From the NCBI RefSeq assembly GCF_039645995.1, contig NZ_CP147920.1:2294001-2358000 (forward strand): a stretch of DNA of 64,000 bases, in the 5' to 3' direction. The translations under genes and the position numbers were made by a program. This DNA comes from Sulfurimonas sp. HSL3-1 (GTDB lineage: Bacteria > Campylobacterota > Campylobacteria > Campylobacterales > Sulfurimonadaceae). The notes below the pieces were generated by a model. The model was not told the DNA's origin and did no database searches. It was given only the letters and a program-made list of their open reading frames with translations. Within the stretch, counting starts at the first letter, position 1; each line of letters starts with the position of its first letter. Below, in pieces: positions 33,727 through 43,918 of the stretch.

Positions 33727-34122
33727 TTACCAAACTGTACAAAGTACTTCACCGCCGACGCCAAGCTCGTAAGCTTTATCGTTCGGGATGACACCTTTGG
33801 AAGTACTGACGATGATCGTACCGTAGCCGTTTTTGAAACGCTTGATGTCGTCACGGCCCTTGTACACGCGGCGTCCCGGTTTGGAAACGCGCTTCATCTC
33901 GTTGATGACGGTTTTACCCGCTTCATCATACTTCAACACAACGTTGATGCTCTTCTTGTTGCCGTCTTCGACAACGTTGAAGCTATCAATGTAACCCTTC
34001 TCTGCGAGAATACCAACGACTGCTTCGACGGACTTGGAGTGCATCAGCGTTGTCACGTCGAGGCGACGCATTGCTGCATTCCGGATACGGGTCAAAGAGT
34101 CTGCAATAAGATCATTTACCAT
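33727..34122 (-). CDS. rpsH: Ribosomal protein S8
   Basis: Small-subunit S8, 131 residues, a central-domain assembly protein. [20 protein letters not shown] and the C-terminal [20 protein letters not shown] are conserved. In E. coli S8 represses the spc operon by binding the rplE start region; not shown here. It follows rpsN by 36 nt, the widest gap in this part of the operon. Confidence 0.97.
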   Translation of the reverse strand: MVNDLIADSLTRIRNAAMRRLDVTTLMHSKSVEAVVGILAEKGYIDSFNVVEDGNKKSINVVLKYDEAGKTVINEMKRVSKPGRRVYKGRDDIKRFKNGYGTIIVSTSKGVIPNDKAYELGVGGEVLCTVW

Positions 34123-34158
34123 TTTATTTTTCCTTGCTAACAGTCAGGAGTTTCAAGC

Positions 34159-34344
34159 TTACCAGCTTGACTTTCTGACGCCTGGGATCAATCCCTCATT
34201 TGCCATTTTTCTAAAGCAAACACGACAAATACCGAAGTCACGGAGTACAGAGTGCGGACGACCGCAGATCTGGCAACGTGTGTAAGCGCGAACCGCGAAT
34301 TTCGGTTTGCGCTGCTGTTTTGCGATCATGGACTTCTTAGCCAT
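34159..34344 (-). CDS. rpsN: Ribosomal protein S14, zinc-binding short form
   Basis: Small-subunit S14 of the 61-residue C+ type, with zinc ligands CQIC and CRVC ([28 protein letters not shown]). Its ATG shares a base with the rplE stop (TAATG). Together with L36 it shows that this organism keeps zinc-type ribosomal paralogues; zinc-free copies, if any, are outside the window. Confidence 0.96.
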   Translation of the reverse strand: MAKKSMIAKQQRKPKFAVRAYTRCQICGRPHSVLRDFGICRVCFRKMANEGLIPGVRKSSW

Positions 34345-34889
34345 TACTCTCTTCCTTTCGCGAACGGCATACCCATGGATTCGAGCAGGGTAAATGCCTC
34401 TTTGTCACTCTGCGTTGTTGTGACAATAGTGATGTTCATCCCGTGGATCTGCATGATGGAATCATAGTTGACTTCCGGGAAGATCAGCTGCTCGTTCAGA
34501 CCGAAGTTGTAGTTACCGCGGCCGTCGAAACCGTTGCGCGGAATACCACGGAAGTCTTTCACGCGCGGCAGAGCGACAGCGATCAGTTTGTCCAGGAAGG
34601 TGTACATGTTCTCACCGCGCAGGGTGACTTTGACACCGACCGGCATCCCTTCGCGGACTTTGAAGCCTGCGACGGATTTGCGTGCGTCTACGACAGTCGC
34701 ATGCTGACCGGCGATCAGGCTGATCGTGTCCTGGATGTTCTGGATCAGTTTGTTGTCTTTCATCGCGAAGCCGGTACCGACAGAGATGATAATCTTTTCG
34801 ACCGCCGGGATCTGCATCGGGTTCTTGATCTCAAGCTTGCTCTGCAGTTCCGGTTTCATTGCGACATATTTATCTTTCAAACGTGCCAT
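34344..34889 (-). CDS. rplE: Ribosomal protein L5
   Basis: Large-subunit L5, 181 residues, binds 5S rRNA and P-site t[23 protein letters not shown], the P-loop region [20 protein letters not shown] and [20 protein letters not shown] are conserved. It follows rplX by 3 nt. Confidence 0.97.
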   Translation of the reverse strand: MARLKDKYVAMKPELQSKLEIKNPMQIPAVEKIIISVGTGFAMKDNKLIQNIQDTISLIAGQHATVVDARKSVAGFKVREGMPVGVKVTLRGENMYTFLDKLIAVALPRVKDFRGIPRNGFDGRGNYNFGLNEQLIFPEVNYDSIMQIHGMNITIVTTTQSDKEAFTLLESMGMPFAKGRE

Positions 34890-34892
34890 AAC

Positions 34893-35123
34893 TTACGCCT
34901 CCACTTTGCGGACATTGGATGCATCGATCGGCATCTCTTTGCTCATGAATCCGCCCTTCGGGTTCTCTTCGGTCGGCTTGACCGCTTTTTTCGCGAGCTT
35001 GCAGCCTTTGACGAGGACCTTGTTCTCTTTCGGCATGACCATCAGAACTTCTGCCTTGGTGCCTTTGTCGTCACCGGCAATGATCTCGACCATATCGCCT
35101 TTTTTGAAGTTAAACTTTGCCAT
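34893..35123 (-). CDS. rplX: Ribosomal protein L24, short form
   Basis: Large-subunit L24 with only 76 residues (about 100 in E. coli), the KOW-type core kept (KGDMVEIIAGDDKGTKAEVL). Similar short forms occur in Campylobacter. It overlaps rplN by one base (TAATG). Confidence 0.95.
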   Translation of the reverse strand: MAKFNFKKGDMVEIIAGDDKGTKAEVLMVMPKENKVLVKGCKLAKKAVKPTEENPKGGFMSKEMPIDASNVRKVEA

Positions 35124-35491
35124 TACACAACCTCCGGAGCCAGGGAAACGATCTTCATGAAACCTGCATAGCGTACTTCACGGCTAACAGGACCGAAGAT
35201 ACGGGTACCGATCGGCTCTTTTTTCGCGTCGAGGATGACGGCGGCGTTGTCATCGAAACGGATCAGAGAACCGTTTTCGCGCTGTACTTCTTTTTTCGTA
35301 CGGACAACGACAGCCTTGACGACCTGACCTTTTTTGACTTTTCCGGTCGGGAGCGCTTTCTTGACTGAAGCAACGATAACGTCACCTACAGAAGCGTAAC
35401 GGCGCTTGGAACCGCCCAGAACCTTGATACACATGATCTCTTTCGCACCAGTGTTATCTGCAACGTTCAGACGAGTAAAGCTCTGGATCAT
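35123..35491 (-). CDS. rplN: Ribosomal protein L14
   Basis: Large-subunit L14, 122 residues, part of inter-subunit bridges. [20 protein letters not shown] and [20 protein letters not shown] are diagnostic. It overlaps rpsQ by 4 nt (ATGA). Confidence 0.97.
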   Translation of the reverse strand: MIQSFTRLNVADNTGAKEIMCIKVLGGSKRRYASVGDVIVASVKKALPTGKVKKGQVVKAVVVRTKKEVQRENGSLIRFDDNAAVILDAKKEPIGTRIFGPVSREVRYAGFMKIVSLAPEVV

Positions 35492-35739
35492 GACTCTACT
35501 CCTGTGGCGACAACGCTTTTAAGTTCGAAAGACTTTGTCTTGGACATCGGGCGGCACTCGACCGCGATCACTTCGTCACCGACGTTCAGCGTGTTGTTCT
35601 CATCGTGGATGAGATATTTTTTGAAACGCTTGACCGTTTTGTGGTAGCGCGGGTGCATAACGCGGCGCTCGACAACGACCGTCGCCGTTTTGTCACCGGC
35701 TTTCTTGACGACTACACCCTGAATTTCACGTTTAGACAT
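35488..35739 (-). CDS. rpsQ: Ribosomal protein S17
   Basis: Small-subunit S17, 83 residues, OB fold binding 16S rRNA. Conserved [20 protein letters not shown] and [20 protein letters not shown]. It lies 10 nt after rpmC and overlaps rplN. Confidence 0.97.
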   Translation of the reverse strand: MSKREIQGVVVKKAGDKTATVVVERRVMHPRYHKTVKRFKKYLIHDENNTLNVGDEVIAVECRPMSKTKSFELKSVVATGVES

Positions 35740-35749
35740 TCGGGTCTCC

Positions 35750-35935
35750 TTACTTCGCTGCGCTGAGCGCAGTGTTGATACGGGCGATATCTTTGCGCAC
35801 GTTGCGCAGTTCGCTCGTGTTCTGCAGTTGCATCGTTTTTTGCTTCAGTCTCAGCGTGAAGAGCTCAGTCTTCTTCTCTTTGAGCATTGCGCTCAGTTCC
35901 GCTGAAGTCTTCTCTGCCAAATCAGTATACTTCAT
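35750..35935 (-). CDS. rpmC: Ribosomal protein L29
   Basis: Large-subunit L29, 61 residues, two long helices near the exit tunnel. [20 protein letters not shown] and [15 protein letters not shown] are typical. Its first 14 nt overlap the end of rplP, an unusually large overlap for this operon. Confidence 0.96.
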   Translation of the reverse strand: MKYTDLAEKTSAELSAMLKEKKTELFTLRLKQKTMQLQNTSELRNVRKDIARINTALSAAK

Positions 35936-36347
35936 TGTCCATCTCCGCCGTTACAATTTTCGTTTTGAATGGCAGCTTGTGCATCGCAAGCGTCAGCGCT
36001 TCGCGTGCCAGGGACTCTTCAACGCCACCCATTTCGAAGATGATACGACCCGGTTTAATGTTCATTACCCACTGGTCGATTGCACCTTTACCTTTACCCA
36101 TACGTACTTCAAGCGGTTTCGCCGTAAGCGGCTTGTCCGGGAAAACACGGATCCAGATCTTACCCTGGCGCTTGATGTGACGGGTTGCCGCGATACGCGC
36201 CGCTTCGATCTGACGGGAGTTGATACGACCCGCTTCGACCGCTTTGAACGCGATATCACCGAACGCAAGCTTGTAGCCGCTACGCGCTTTACCGCGGTTG
36301 CGACCCTTCATGTACTTGCGGTATTTCATTCTTTTTGGCATCAACAT
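35922..36347 (-). CDS. rplP: Ribosomal protein L16
   Basis: Large-subunit L16, 141 residues, contacts A-site t[23 protein letters not shown] and [20 protein letters not shown] are conserved, as is the modifiable Arg region near residue 80. It follows rpsC by 2 nt and overlaps rpmC by 14 nt. Confidence 0.97.
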   Translation of the reverse strand: MLMPKRMKYRKYMKGRNRGKARSGYKLAFGDIAFKAVEAGRINSRQIEAARIAATRHIKRQGKIWIRVFPDKPLTAKPLEVRMGKGKGAIDQWVMNIKPGRIIFEMGGVEESLAREALTLAMHKLPFKTKIVTAEMDNEVY

Positions 36348-36349
36348 GA

Positions 36350-37051
36350 TTAATCCGCCTTTCTCGGAGCACGACCGCGGCGCTCACGCTTATCTTCTTC
36401 TTTAGGTTCCGGCTGGATACCTTTGGAGAGGACTTCACCTTTGAAGATCCAGACCTTGATACCGATGATGCCGTAGGTTGTATGCGCTTCGGCAAAACCG
36501 TAATCGATCTTGGCACGGAGCGTATGCAGCGGCACGCGACCTTCGCGGTACCACTCGGTACGTGCCATTTCAGCACCACCGAGGCGGCCAGCGACGGCGA
36601 TACGGATACCCTTGGCACCGGCACGCTGTGCGTTCTGCATTACTTTCTTCATCGCACGGCGGAACGCAACACGGCGCTCCAGCTGTGTCGCAACGTTCTC
36701 AGCAACGAGCTGCGCCGCGATCATCGACTTTTTCTCTTCTTTAATGTTGACGGCAATGTCTTTGCCGATCAGGTTCTGAAGCTTTGTTTTGAGCTTCTCG
36801 ATATCAGCACCTTTTTTACCGATGATGATACCCGGGCGTGCTGCGACGATAGTGACGCGCAGACGCTTGACCGTACGCTCGATGATGATGTTGTTCACAC
36901 CCGCATAGTAGAGTTCCTTTTTCAGGAAAGTACGGATTTTGTGGTCTTCGCCCAGGTTGGCCGGTGCGTTTTTGAAATTCGGATACCAGCGGGACTCCCA
37001 GTTACGGTTGATGCCCAGACGGAATCCGATCGGATTGACTTTCTGACCCAT
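36350..37051 (-). CDS. rpsC: Ribosomal protein S3
   Basis: Small-subunit S3, 233 residues, shaping the mRNA entry. It has the N-terminal [20 protein letters not shown], a KH domain with the loop [16 protein letters not shown] and the C-terminal [19 protein letters not shown], ending in a basic tail ([12 protein letters not shown]). It follows rplV by 2 nt. Confidence 0.97.
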   Translation of the reverse strand: MGQKVNPIGFRLGINRNWESRWYPNFKNAPANLGEDHKIRTFLKKELYYAGVNNIIIERTVKRLRVTIVAARPGIIIGKKGADIEKLKTKLQNLIGKDIAVNIKEEKKSMIAAQLVAENVATQLERRVAFRRAMKKVMQNAQRAGAKGIRIAVAGRLGGAEMARTEWYREGRVPLHTLRAKIDYGFAEAHTTYGIIGIKVWIFKGEVLSKGIQPEPKEEDKRERRGRAPRKAD

Positions 37052-37053
37052 AA

Positions 37054-37371
37054 TTATTTACCCTCTACTTCTACTAAGATGTGTGCCGTCGGTTTGCGGA
37101 TCCCGCTTGCCATACCGCGAGCACGCGGACGGAAGCGCTTGAGAACCGGACCGTTGTCAACACGGCAAGAAGTGATCACACAGTCGCTGGCATCGTTGCC
37201 GCTGTTCGCGACAGCCGATGCGACGACTTTAGAGATGATCTTCGCCGCTTTGTTCGGCGTGAACTCCAGTGCAGCGATCGCTTCTTCAGCGTTCATGCCC
37301 TGGATTTCACGTGCGATGAGGCGAGACTTCGTCGGAGAGACGCGGATAAATTTCAACAGTGCTCTTGCCAT
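37054..37371 (-). CDS. rplV: Ribosomal protein L22
   Basis: Large-subunit L22, 105 residues, whose extended beta hairpin lines the exit tunnel. [20 protein letters not shown] and [20 protein letters not shown] (the tunnel hairpin, a macrolide-resistance hotspot) are seen. It follows rpsS by 3 nt. Confidence 0.97.
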   Translation of the reverse strand: MARALLKFIRVSPTKSRLIAREIQGMNAEEAIAALEFTPNKAAKIISKVVASAVANSGNDASDCVITSCRVDNGPVLKRFRPRARGMASGIRKPTAHILVEVEGK

Positions 37372-37374
37372 GCG

Positions 37375-37650
37375 TTACCCTTTTCTCTGTACAGAGCCCT
37401 TGTGGCCCTTGAATGTACGTGTCGGAGCGAACTCACCGAGCTTGTAGCCGATGTGGTTCTCTGTCACGTAGACCGGTACAAACTGGCGTCCGTTGTGGAC
37501 GTTGAGTGTCAGACCGATCATATCCGGCAGGATCACGCTGCGGCGTGACCATGTCTTGATAGGCTTATTGCTCTTCGCTTCTTTGGCTGCGAGCACTTTT
37601 TTCATCAAATGGTCGTCTACGAACGGACCTTTTTTTACTGAACGTGCCAT
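37375..37650 (-). CDS. rpsS: Ribosomal protein S19
   Basis: Small-subunit S19, 91 residues, head protein at bridge B1a. [20 protein letters not shown] and the basic core [26 protein letters not shown]-like and TFKGHKG motifs are conserved. It follows rplB by 3 nt. Confidence 0.97.
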   Translation of the reverse strand: MARSVKKGPFVDDHLMKKVLAAKEAKSNKPIKTWSRRSVILPDMIGLTLNVHNGRQFVPVYVTENHIGYKLGEFAPTRTFKGHKGSVQRKG

Positions 37651-37653
37651 CGA

Positions 37654-38484
37654 TTAACCTTTCTTACGACGAGTGATAATAAGCTTATCGCTCGCTTTTT
37701 TACGACGCGTTTTCGCACCCTTGGTCGGTTTACCCCACGGAGTAACCGGGTGACGACCGGAGTTTGTCTTACCTTCACCACCACCGTGCGGGTGGTCAAT
37801 CGGGTTCATCGCGGAACCGCGCGTCTGCGGACGGATACCCATGTGGCGTGTACGACCGGCTTTCGCGAAGACGATGTTGCTGTACTCTTCGTTACCGACA
37901 GTACCGACAGTCGCCATACACTCGCCGAGGACGTAGCGCATTTCACCGGAAGGCAGACGCAGGGAGACGTACTTGCCGTCACGACCCATGATCTGAGCGG
38001 AAGCACCGGCAGAGCGGACCATCTGGCCGCCTTTACCCGGCTTGAGCTCAACATTGTGGACGGTAGTACCGACCGGAATGCTCTTGAGCTTCATCGCGTT
38101 GCCCGGCTTGATGTCGAGGCCTTCGACTGCAGCTGCAACCGTGTCACCGACGCTCAGCCCTTTCGGCTGGAGGATGTAACGCTTCTCGCCGTCTGCATAA
38201 GTGATCAGTGCGATGCGGCAGTTACGGTACGGGTCGTACTCGATCGCGGCAACTTTGCCCGGGATACCGAACTTGTTGCGTTTGAAATCGATGATACGGT
38301 AGAGCTTCTTCGCGCCGCCTTGCTTGTGGCGGGACGTGATGCGTCCGTTGTTGTTACGACCAGCGTGTGCCGGCAGCTTGACCAGCAGAGAGCGGACAGA
38401 GGCCTTTGCTGTGATGTCACCGGAGTCGATGTTTGTATAGAAACGGCGACTCGGGGTAATTGGTCTGTATGTTTTAATTGCCAT
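37654..38484 (-). CDS. rplB: Ribosomal protein L2
   Basis: Large-subunit L2, 276 residues, close to the peptidyl-transferase centre. The invariant [20 protein letters not shown] with its essential His is present, as are [20 protein letters not shown] and the basic C-terminus. It follows rplW by 2 nt. Confidence 0.98.
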   Translation of the reverse strand: MAIKTYRPITPSRRFYTNIDSGDITAKASVRSLLVKLPAHAGRNNNGRITSRHKQGGAKKLYRIIDFKRNKFGIPGKVAAIEYDPYRNCRIALITYADGEKRYILQPKGLSVGDTVAAAVEGLDIKPGNAMKLKSIPVGTTVHNVELKPGKGGQMVRSAGASAQIMGRDGKYVSLRLPSGEMRYVLGECMATVGTVGNEEYSNIVFAKAGRTRHMGIRPQTRGSAMNPIDHPHGGGEGKTNSGRHPVTPWGKPTKGAKTRRKKASDKLIITRRKKG

Positions 38485-38486
38485 GA

Positions 38487-38768
38487 TTACACCGCCATCG
38501 ATTCGATTGCCGCGCCCTCAGGCAGCTTGACATAAAACTTTTTATAGTCGTTCTGCTTGCCCATGACACCGCGGAAGCGTTTTGTCTTACCGCTTTGGTT
38601 CAGTGAGTTGATACGTGTCGGGATGACACCGAAGTACTCGCGGAACACCTCTTTGAGACCGGTTTTGGTCATGCGCGGGGATGTCTGAACAACGACAACA
38701 CCCTCTTCCTGCAGACCAAGCGTTTTCTCAGTGTAAACGATTGATTTAATATCTGTAATATCAGCCAT
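38487..38768 (-). CDS. rplW: Ribosomal protein L23
   Basis: Large-subunit L23, 93 residues, at the tunnel exit where SRP and trigger factor dock. [20 protein letters not shown] and the C-terminal [20 protein letters not shown] fit the family. It follows rplD by 1 nt. Confidence 0.95.
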   Translation of the reverse strand: MADITDIKSIVYTEKTLGLQEEGVVVVQTSPRMTKTGLKEVFREYFGVIPTRINSLNQSGKTKRFRGVMGKQNDYKKFYVKLPEGAAIESMAV

Positions 38769-38769
38769 C

Positions 38770-39381
38770 TTAGCTCTCTTTTGTCAGATTTTCCCATACC
38801 GCTTTTTCGATAACGACTGCGCGGTATGCTGATGCCAGGAATGCATTCAGTTCATTCTCTTCAACCAGGTAAGTTGACTGGATGTTACGGAAGGCCAGGA
38901 ACGTGTTCTCATCAACGATGGACTTGACGAGCAGTGCGTCACGAACGCCCAGCTTGTCAAACATCGCCTTGGCATCTTTCGTTTTGCCTGATGCGATCTC
39001 GATCGAATCAACGATGAAGAGTTTGCCTTCTGCCGCCAGAGCGTCAAGGGCAAAGTTCAGCGCAAGCTTCTTCTGCTTCTTGTTGACTTTCTGGTCGTAG
39101 TTACGGCCTGTGTTCGGACCGTGAACGACGGCACCACCGACCCATACAGGTGAACGGCGTGAACCGGCACGTGCACCACCGCGGCCCTTCTGTGCCCACG
39201 GCTTCTTACCGCCGCCGCGCATCTCGGAACGAGTCTTCGCAGAAGCTGTATCGGCACGCAGACCTGCCTGGTATGCTTTCACATACAGGTAGAGGTTGTG
39301 CGGATTGATACCTGAAAAGCTTTCCGGCAGTGCGAGCTCGGATGCTTTTTCAAAATTTTCATTCAATACGATAGCGCTCAT
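38770..39381 (-). CDS. rplD: Ribosomal protein L4
   Basis: Large-subunit L4, 203 residues, with its extended loop ([40 protein letters not shown]) lining the exit tunnel. In E. coli L4 represses the S10 operon; not known here. It overlaps rplC by 4 nt (ATGA). Confidence 0.97.
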   Translation of the reverse strand: MSAIVLNENFEKASELALPESFSGINPHNLYLYVKAYQAGLRADTASAKTRSEMRGGGKKPWAQKGRGGARAGSRRSPVWVGGAVVHGPNTGRNYDQKVNKKQKKLALNFALDALAAEGKLFIVDSIEIASGKTKDAKAMFDKLGVRDALLVKSIVDENTFLAFRNIQSTYLVEENELNAFLASAYRAVVIEKAVWENLTKES

Positions 39382-39953
39382 TTAACAACCTTTACACGAC
39401 CCATTGCACCGTTTGCGCCCGGGATGGAACCCGCGACGACGAGGATGCCGTTTTCTGCGTCGTAAGAAATCACTTCGTTTTTGACGGTGACTTGCGTGTT
39501 ACCGTACTGACCTGCCATTTTGCGGCCCGGCATAACGCGGCCCGGCCACTCACAGTTACCGATTGAACCCGGACGGCGGTGGAAACGTGAACCGTGTGCT
39601 GCAGGACCCCCTGCAAAGTTCCAGCGCTTCATAACACCGCTGTAACCGCGACCTTTCGTGTTGAAAGAGGCTTTGACCACTTTCGCTTCACCCAGGGAAG
39701 CAGTCTCGAGGTCACCGGCTTCCGTGTTGCTGACAGTCAGCGTCACGAAACGGTTAAACTCTTTGGGCAGATCATATTTCTTCTGCTGACCTTCGATGGA
39801 CTTGTTCATCTTTTTGCCGTCATTGTATGCAACGATCGCGCGGCCGTTCTCGACTTCGCAGACCTTTGCCTCTTTGACTTTCAGAAGCGTTACCGGAGTG
39901 CTCGGAACGCTGATAGTACGGCTCATACCGATTTTTTCAACAATAAATTCCAT
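39378..39953 (-). CDS. rplC: Ribosomal protein L3
   Basis: Large-subunit L3, 191 residues (209 in E. coli). The long loop reaching the peptidyl-transferase centre is clear ([40 protein letters not shown]), including the Gln-methylation area. It follows rpsJ by 11 nt. Confidence 0.97.
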   Translation of the reverse strand: MEFIVEKIGMSRTISVPSTPVTLLKVKEAKVCEVENGRAIVAYNDGKKMNKSIEGQQKKYDLPKEFNRFVTLTVSNTEAGDLETASLGEAKVVKASFNTKGRGYSGVMKRWNFAGGPAAHGSRFHRRPGSIGNCEWPGRVMPGRKMAGQYGNTQVTVKNEVISYDAENGILVVAGSIPGANGAMGRVKVVK

Positions 39954-39964
39954 TGTGCTACTCC

Positions 39965-40276
39965 TTACTTGTCCATCGAGCGGACTTCAACATCCACTTC
40001 CGGCGCCAGATCAAGTTTCATCAGAGAGTCGACCGTGTCCGGCGTAGCGGACACGATGTCGATCAGACGGGCGTGCATACGGATCTCGAACTGCTCACGG
40101 CTGTCTTTGTTGACGTGAACGGACTTAAGAACCGTATATTTACGGATTTTAGTCGGAAGCGGAATCGGGCCGCGGATTTCCGCGCCCGTGCGCTTAACTG
40201 CTTCTACGATAGAACCAACCGAACGATCCAGTACACGGTGATCGTACGCTCTAAGTTTCAAACGAATCTTTTCCAT
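39965..40276 (-). CDS. rpsJ: Ribosomal protein S10
   Basis: Small-subunit S10, 103 residues, first gene of the S10 operon; also NusE in antitermination. [20 protein letters not shown] and [20 protein letters not shown] are diagnostic. Transcription starts from a strong promoter at 40334-40362, giving a leader of about 50 nt. Confidence 0.97.
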   Translation of the reverse strand: MEKIRLKLRAYDHRVLDRSVGSIVEAVKRTGAEIRGPIPLPTKIRKYTVLKSVHVNKDSREQFEIRMHARLIDIVSATPDTVDSLMKLDLAPEVDVEVRSMDK

Positions 40277-40333
40277 TATTTTTCCTCATAAAGAACTCGT
40301 TGGATCAGGTCCAACTATTATAAAGGGAGCGGA

Positions 40334-40362
40334 ATTATACTGAGATCACTTTCCAAATTCAA
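40334..40362 (-). promoter_or_regulatory. Main sigma70 promoter of the S10 operon
   Basis: TTGAAT (40357-40362), a 17-bp spacer and TATAAT (40334-40339) on the minus strand. A second TATAAT lies at 40317-40322 and could be an additional start. Together they drive rpsJ and some 20 genes downstream. Confidence 0.85.
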
Positions 40363-40402
40363 GGGTTTTAGGGGGGTTCGGACGAATTTTATCCAAATTT
40401 AT

Positions 40403-40429
40403 TTCCTTTTCAAAAGGAAGTGATAAAAT
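40403..40429 (+). promoter_or_regulatory. 17-bp palindrome beside the TAAAAT -10 of the AAA ATPase gene
   Basis: TTCCTTTT-C-AAAAGGAA (40403-40419) is a perfect inverted repeat ending 4 nt before TAAAAT (40424-40429). It covers the -35 area of the ATPase promoter and could be an operator. Confidence 0.4.
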
Positions 40430-40455
40430 CATATTGACAAAACAGAGGAGCAACG

Positions 40456-41526
40456 ATGACCGAACTGCTGGAAAAATTCTACCGCCAGGACCTCCATGCC
40501 GGCGGATACGTCGAACGCAAATTCTCCCCACCGGAACACTCCTTCTACCTCAGCGGCATCCCCCTCAGCGGCAAGAGCATGCTGATCAAGCACTATCTGC
40601 TGCAAAAGAAGAAGGCCTCCTACCTCTACGTCGACTGCAGCGATATCCGCATCGACACGGAGCGCTTCAATGCCCAGATACGCTCGTTCTGTAATACCCA
40701 CGAGATCGCCACCCTCGTGCTGGACAACTACCGGCCGGCGCTGCTGCTTCCCTCGGTCACGCAGCTGATTCTGATCGCCCGGGAGGTCCCCGAAGCCGAG
40801 GGGTTTCCCCACTACCGTCTCTTCCCCCTCGATTTCGAGGAGTTCCTGGCGTTCGAGCGCAAATACGATGAAAGCGCCCTCAATGACTTTTTGCAGCTGG
40901 GAGGGCTGCCGGTCATGCACAAAACCCCCTCCGAAGAGCGCCACCCCCTGCTGCAGCGCGCCTTTAAAGAGGCCCTCGGCGACATCGGTTTCGACCTGAT
41001 GCTGCTGGCCGCGCGCCTGCACACCCAGAAGGTTTCCGCCTTCATGCTCTACGAGCGGCTCAAGAGCGAGCGCAAAATCTCCAAGGACATGCTCTACCGC
41101 CACTATGCCAGCATGCTCTCCGAGGGGTATCTGCACGCCGTGGCGAAGTTCGGCCACCCCCGGGCGACCAAAAAGCTCTACCTCTGCGACATCGCGCTCA
41201 AAAACGCCCTGGTGTTCCAGAAGCACTTCGGGCGCCTTTTCGAGAATATGGTGCTGACCGAACTCGCCAAACACCACGGCGAGGTATTTTACGAGGAGCA
41301 GATCGACTTCTACCTTCCCGAAAGCAACCGCGTCATTCTCTGCATGCCCTTCGGGACCAAGGAGATCCTCTTCAAAAAGATCGAACAGGCCGAAGCGTTC
41401 ATCGTCACCCACGGCGTGCAGAGGGTCGAAGTCGTCACGATGAGCAGCGAATCCTCCCTGCACCACCCCTTCGTCGAGGCGGAGATGATCCCGTTCGCGC
41501 AGTGGGCGCTGGGCGAAGAGGAGTAG
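40456..41526 (+). CDS. AAA_14 / DUF4143 ATPase
   Basis: A 356-residue ATPase. The Walker A is SGIPLSGKSMLI, Walker B is ATLVLDNYRP, and the C-terminal part (about 185-350) is of DUF4143 type with KLYLCDIALKNALVFQKHFG and FENMVLTELAKHHGEVFY, a fold related to restriction-like nucleases but with a weak catalytic pattern. Start ATG has GAGGAG 6 nt upstream. The gene stands alone between the S10 operon and a GGDEF-EAL gene. The family is common and its role is poorly known. Confidence 0.82.
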   Translation: MTELLEKFYRQDLHAGGYVERKFSPPEHSFYLSGIPLSGKSMLIKHYLLQKKKASYLYVDCSDIRIDTERFNAQIRSFCNTHEIATLVLDNYRPALLLPSVTQLILIAREVPEAEGFPHYRLFPLDFEEFLAFERKYDESALNDFLQLGGLPVMHKTPSEERHPLLQRAFKEALGDIGFDLMLLAARLHTQKVSAFMLYERLKSERKISKDMLYRHYASMLSEGYLHAVAKFGHPRATKKLYLCDIALKNALVFQKHFGRLFENMVLTELAKHHGEVFYEEQIDFYLPESNRVILCMPFGTKEILFKKIEQAEAFIVTHGVQRVEVVTMSSESSLHHPFVEAEMIPFAQWALGEEE

Positions 41527-41552
41527 TCCCATCGTTCCATCACGATCTGTTG

Positions 41553-41558
41553 TATAAT
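41553..41558 (+). promoter_or_regulatory. TATAAT -10 of the GGDEF-EAL gene
   Basis: Perfect TATAAT 23 nt before the ATG at 41582; GGCAAGG is the ribosome site. Confidence 0.55.
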
Positions 41559-41581
41559 AGACTCAAAAACGAAAGGCAAGG

Positions 41582-43900
41582 ATGAAGGGCATTTCACTCC
41601 TGCACCTCTCCAAACATTTCGACAAAGCCGATGACTTCCGGCGGCGCTTGCTGCGCCTGCTCTATGACAACCTCTCCGGGGCCACCGTCGTCATCTGGTT
41701 CAATGCCTCGCTTTTTGTCTACATCCTCTGGCCCGTGGCCGACCATACGCAGCTGGCGGTCTGGTACGCCCTCCTGACGGGGGTCACACTCCTGCGCCAC
41801 CTGGACACCCGCCGTTTTTTCCGACAGGAGACCCCCCCATACGACACATGGTACCGGCGGCTCTTTATAGGCGTCCTCTTCTCCGCGCTCATCTGGGGGA
41901 GTGTGCCGCTGCTTTTCTTCACCGAAGTCACTCCCACCTACCAGATGTTCATCATTATCATCATCATCGGGATGAGCGCCGGGGCGCTCAGCACCCTGGC
42001 GGCGGACCTGCGCCTCTCTTTCATCTACCTGTTCGGTCTGCTGGTCCCGCTGGCCTACCGTCTGCTCGACGAAGGTTCCCCGATTTTTGTCGCCTCGTTT
42101 GTCCTCCTCCTCGCCTTTATCGCCGTCGTGCTGCATACGGCCCAGGAGTTCCACCGCAGCCTCGTCGAAAGCTACCGTACCCTGGAGCTCTACCAGAACA
42201 CCAAAGACCGGCTCGGCAAAAGCGAAAAGCGGCTGCAGATGATGTTCGATCAGACGCCGATCGGCATCTTCTACTACGATACGGACCTCTTCATCATCGA
42301 CGCCAACCGCGCCCTGTGCAACTTCCTCCAGGCACAGCGCGAGGAGCTGATCGGTCTCAGTCTCCGGGATCTCCCTGACCAGCGCCCGCTCCAGGGGGCC
42401 TACCGTGACGGCGACTACACCCGCCGCGCACTGTATGAAGGTCCCTACCACACCAAACTCCGCGGCCTGGACCTCTGGATCAAAGTGGAATTCACCCCCA
42501 TCGTCGACGACCGGGGTGAGATGGTCGGCGGCATGGCAATGTTCACCGACAAGACCCAGGAGCACATGGCGATGAAGCAGGCGAAGTTCCTCTCCTTGCA
42601 CGATCCGCTCACACAACTGCCCAACCGGGAACTGCTCAAAGAACGTATCCGGCAGCTGCTCAAAGAGGACCGGCGCCTTGCCCGCTTCTCGGCACTGCTC
42701 TTTCTCGACCTTGACCGCTTCAAACATATCAATGACACGGCCGGGCACCTCGTCGGCGACCGTCTGCTCATCGAATCGGCCAAACGACTTGACGCGCTGC
42801 TGCGTGAAAGCGACACCCTCAGCCGCCTCGGGGGAGACGAGTTCGTCATCCTGCTGCCGCTGATCGCCACCGACGAGGACGGCACCGTCCGCCATGCGTT
42901 TCAAGTCGCCGAAAAAATCCATGAGGCCCTGCGCCGCCCTTTCCATATCGAAGGGCATCAGCTCTACACCTCATGCAGCATCGGCGTCACCACCCTGGAG
43001 AGCGCCCCCGAAGATATCGACGAGGTGCTCAGGCGCGCCGATACGGCGATGTACCAGGCCAAAGCGGAGGGGCGCGACCGTACCCGGTTCTACGATCCGG
43101 AAATGGACCAGAAAGCCCGCGATTACCTCCGAACGCAGCGGCGGCTCCGGCACGCGATCGAAACGGGAGGCTTTACCCTCGTTTACCAGCCTATCGCCCA
43201 CATCACGACCGACAACGTCGTTGCCGCCGAAGCCCTGCTGCGATGGCATGACGAGATCGGCAACGAAATCCCGCCCGCGCACTTCATTCCGGTCGCCGAA
43301 GAGTCGGGGCTGATCAAAGCGATCGGCGAATGGATCATCAACGAGGCGTGCCGGCAGATCGGCGCCTGGCAGAAAGCGGGACTATTCTGCCTTGATTACG
43401 TCTCCATCAATATCAGTCCGCGGCAGCTGATTGAGGGCGACTTCGCCGACCTCGTCGCCGAGAACATCCGGCGCCACGCCATCGCCCCCGAAACACTGCG
43501 ACTCGAGATCACGGAGACGGCGCTGATCGAGAATTTCGACAAAACGAAAAGACTGATCGACACGCTCAATGCCCAGGGCATCAAGTTCATCATCGACGAC
43601 TTCGGCACCGGCTACTCCTCCCTCTCCTACCTCAAGCAGTTCGCCTTTTCCGCCCTCAAGATCGATCAGAGCTTTATCCGCGATATTCTGCATGACCCCA
43701 AGGATGCCACCCTGGTGCGCGCCATTATCGATATCGCCCGCCAGTTTGACTACCAGGTGATCGCCGAAGGGGTCGAGGAGGATGCACAGCGCGAGATGCT
43801 GCGTGAGAACGACGACGCCATCGCCTACCAGGGCTACCTCTGCAGCCAGGCGGAAACGGCCGAGGCCTTCGAGAAGCATCTGCACAGGAAGTGCGGTTAG
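41582..43900 (+). CDS. Membrane PAS-GGDEF-EAL protein
   Basis: A 772-residue c-di-GMP protein. Order: about six hydrophobic helices (30-190, e.g. AVWYALLTGVTLLRHL, LFIGVLFSALIWGSVPLLFF), a PAS domain (about 215-330, FDQTPIGIFYYDTDLFIIDA), GGDEF (about 340-500) with intact RLGGDEF and I-site RESD, and EAL (about 515-770) with EALLRW and DDFGTGYSSL. Both catalytic sets look complete, so it may make and break c-di-GMP, with one activity controlled by the membrane part. It stands alone in the plus direction. Confidence 0.92.
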   Translation: MKGISLLHLSKHFDKADDFRRRLLRLLYDNLSGATVVIWFNASLFVYILWPVADHTQLAVWYALLTGVTLLRHLDTRRFFRQETPPYDTWYRRLFIGVLFSALIWGSVPLLFFTEVTPTYQMFIIIIIIGMSAGALSTLAADLRLSFIYLFGLLVPLAYRLLDEGSPIFVASFVLLLAFIAVVLHTAQEFHRSLVESYRTLELYQNTKDRLGKSEKRLQMMFDQTPIGIFYYDTDLFIIDANRALCNFLQAQREELIGLSLRDLPDQRPLQGAYRDGDYTRRALYEGPYHTKLRGLDLWIKVEFTPIVDDRGEMVGGMAMFTDKTQEHMAMKQAKFLSLHDPLTQLPNRELLKERIRQLLKEDRRLARFSALLFLDLDRFKHINDTAGHLVGDRLLIESAKRLDALLRESDTLSRLGGDEFVILLPLIATDEDGTVRHAFQVAEKIHEALRRPFHIEGHQLYTSCSIGVTTLESAPEDIDEVLRRADTAMYQAKAEGRDRTRFYDPEMDQKARDYLRTQRRLRHAIETGGFTLVYQPIAHITTDNVVAAEALLRWHDEIGNEIPPAHFIPVAEESGLIKAIGEWIINEACRQIGAWQKAGLFCLDYVSINISPRQLIEGDFADLVAENIRRHAIAPETLRLEITETALIENFDKTKRLIDTLNAQGIKFIIDDFGTGYSSLSYLKQFAFSALKIDQSFIRDILHDPKDATLVRAIIDIARQFDYQVIAEGVEEDAQREMLRENDDAIAYQGYLCSQAETAEAFEKHLHRKCG

Positions 43901-43918
43901 CCGAGGGGCTTCGATCCT

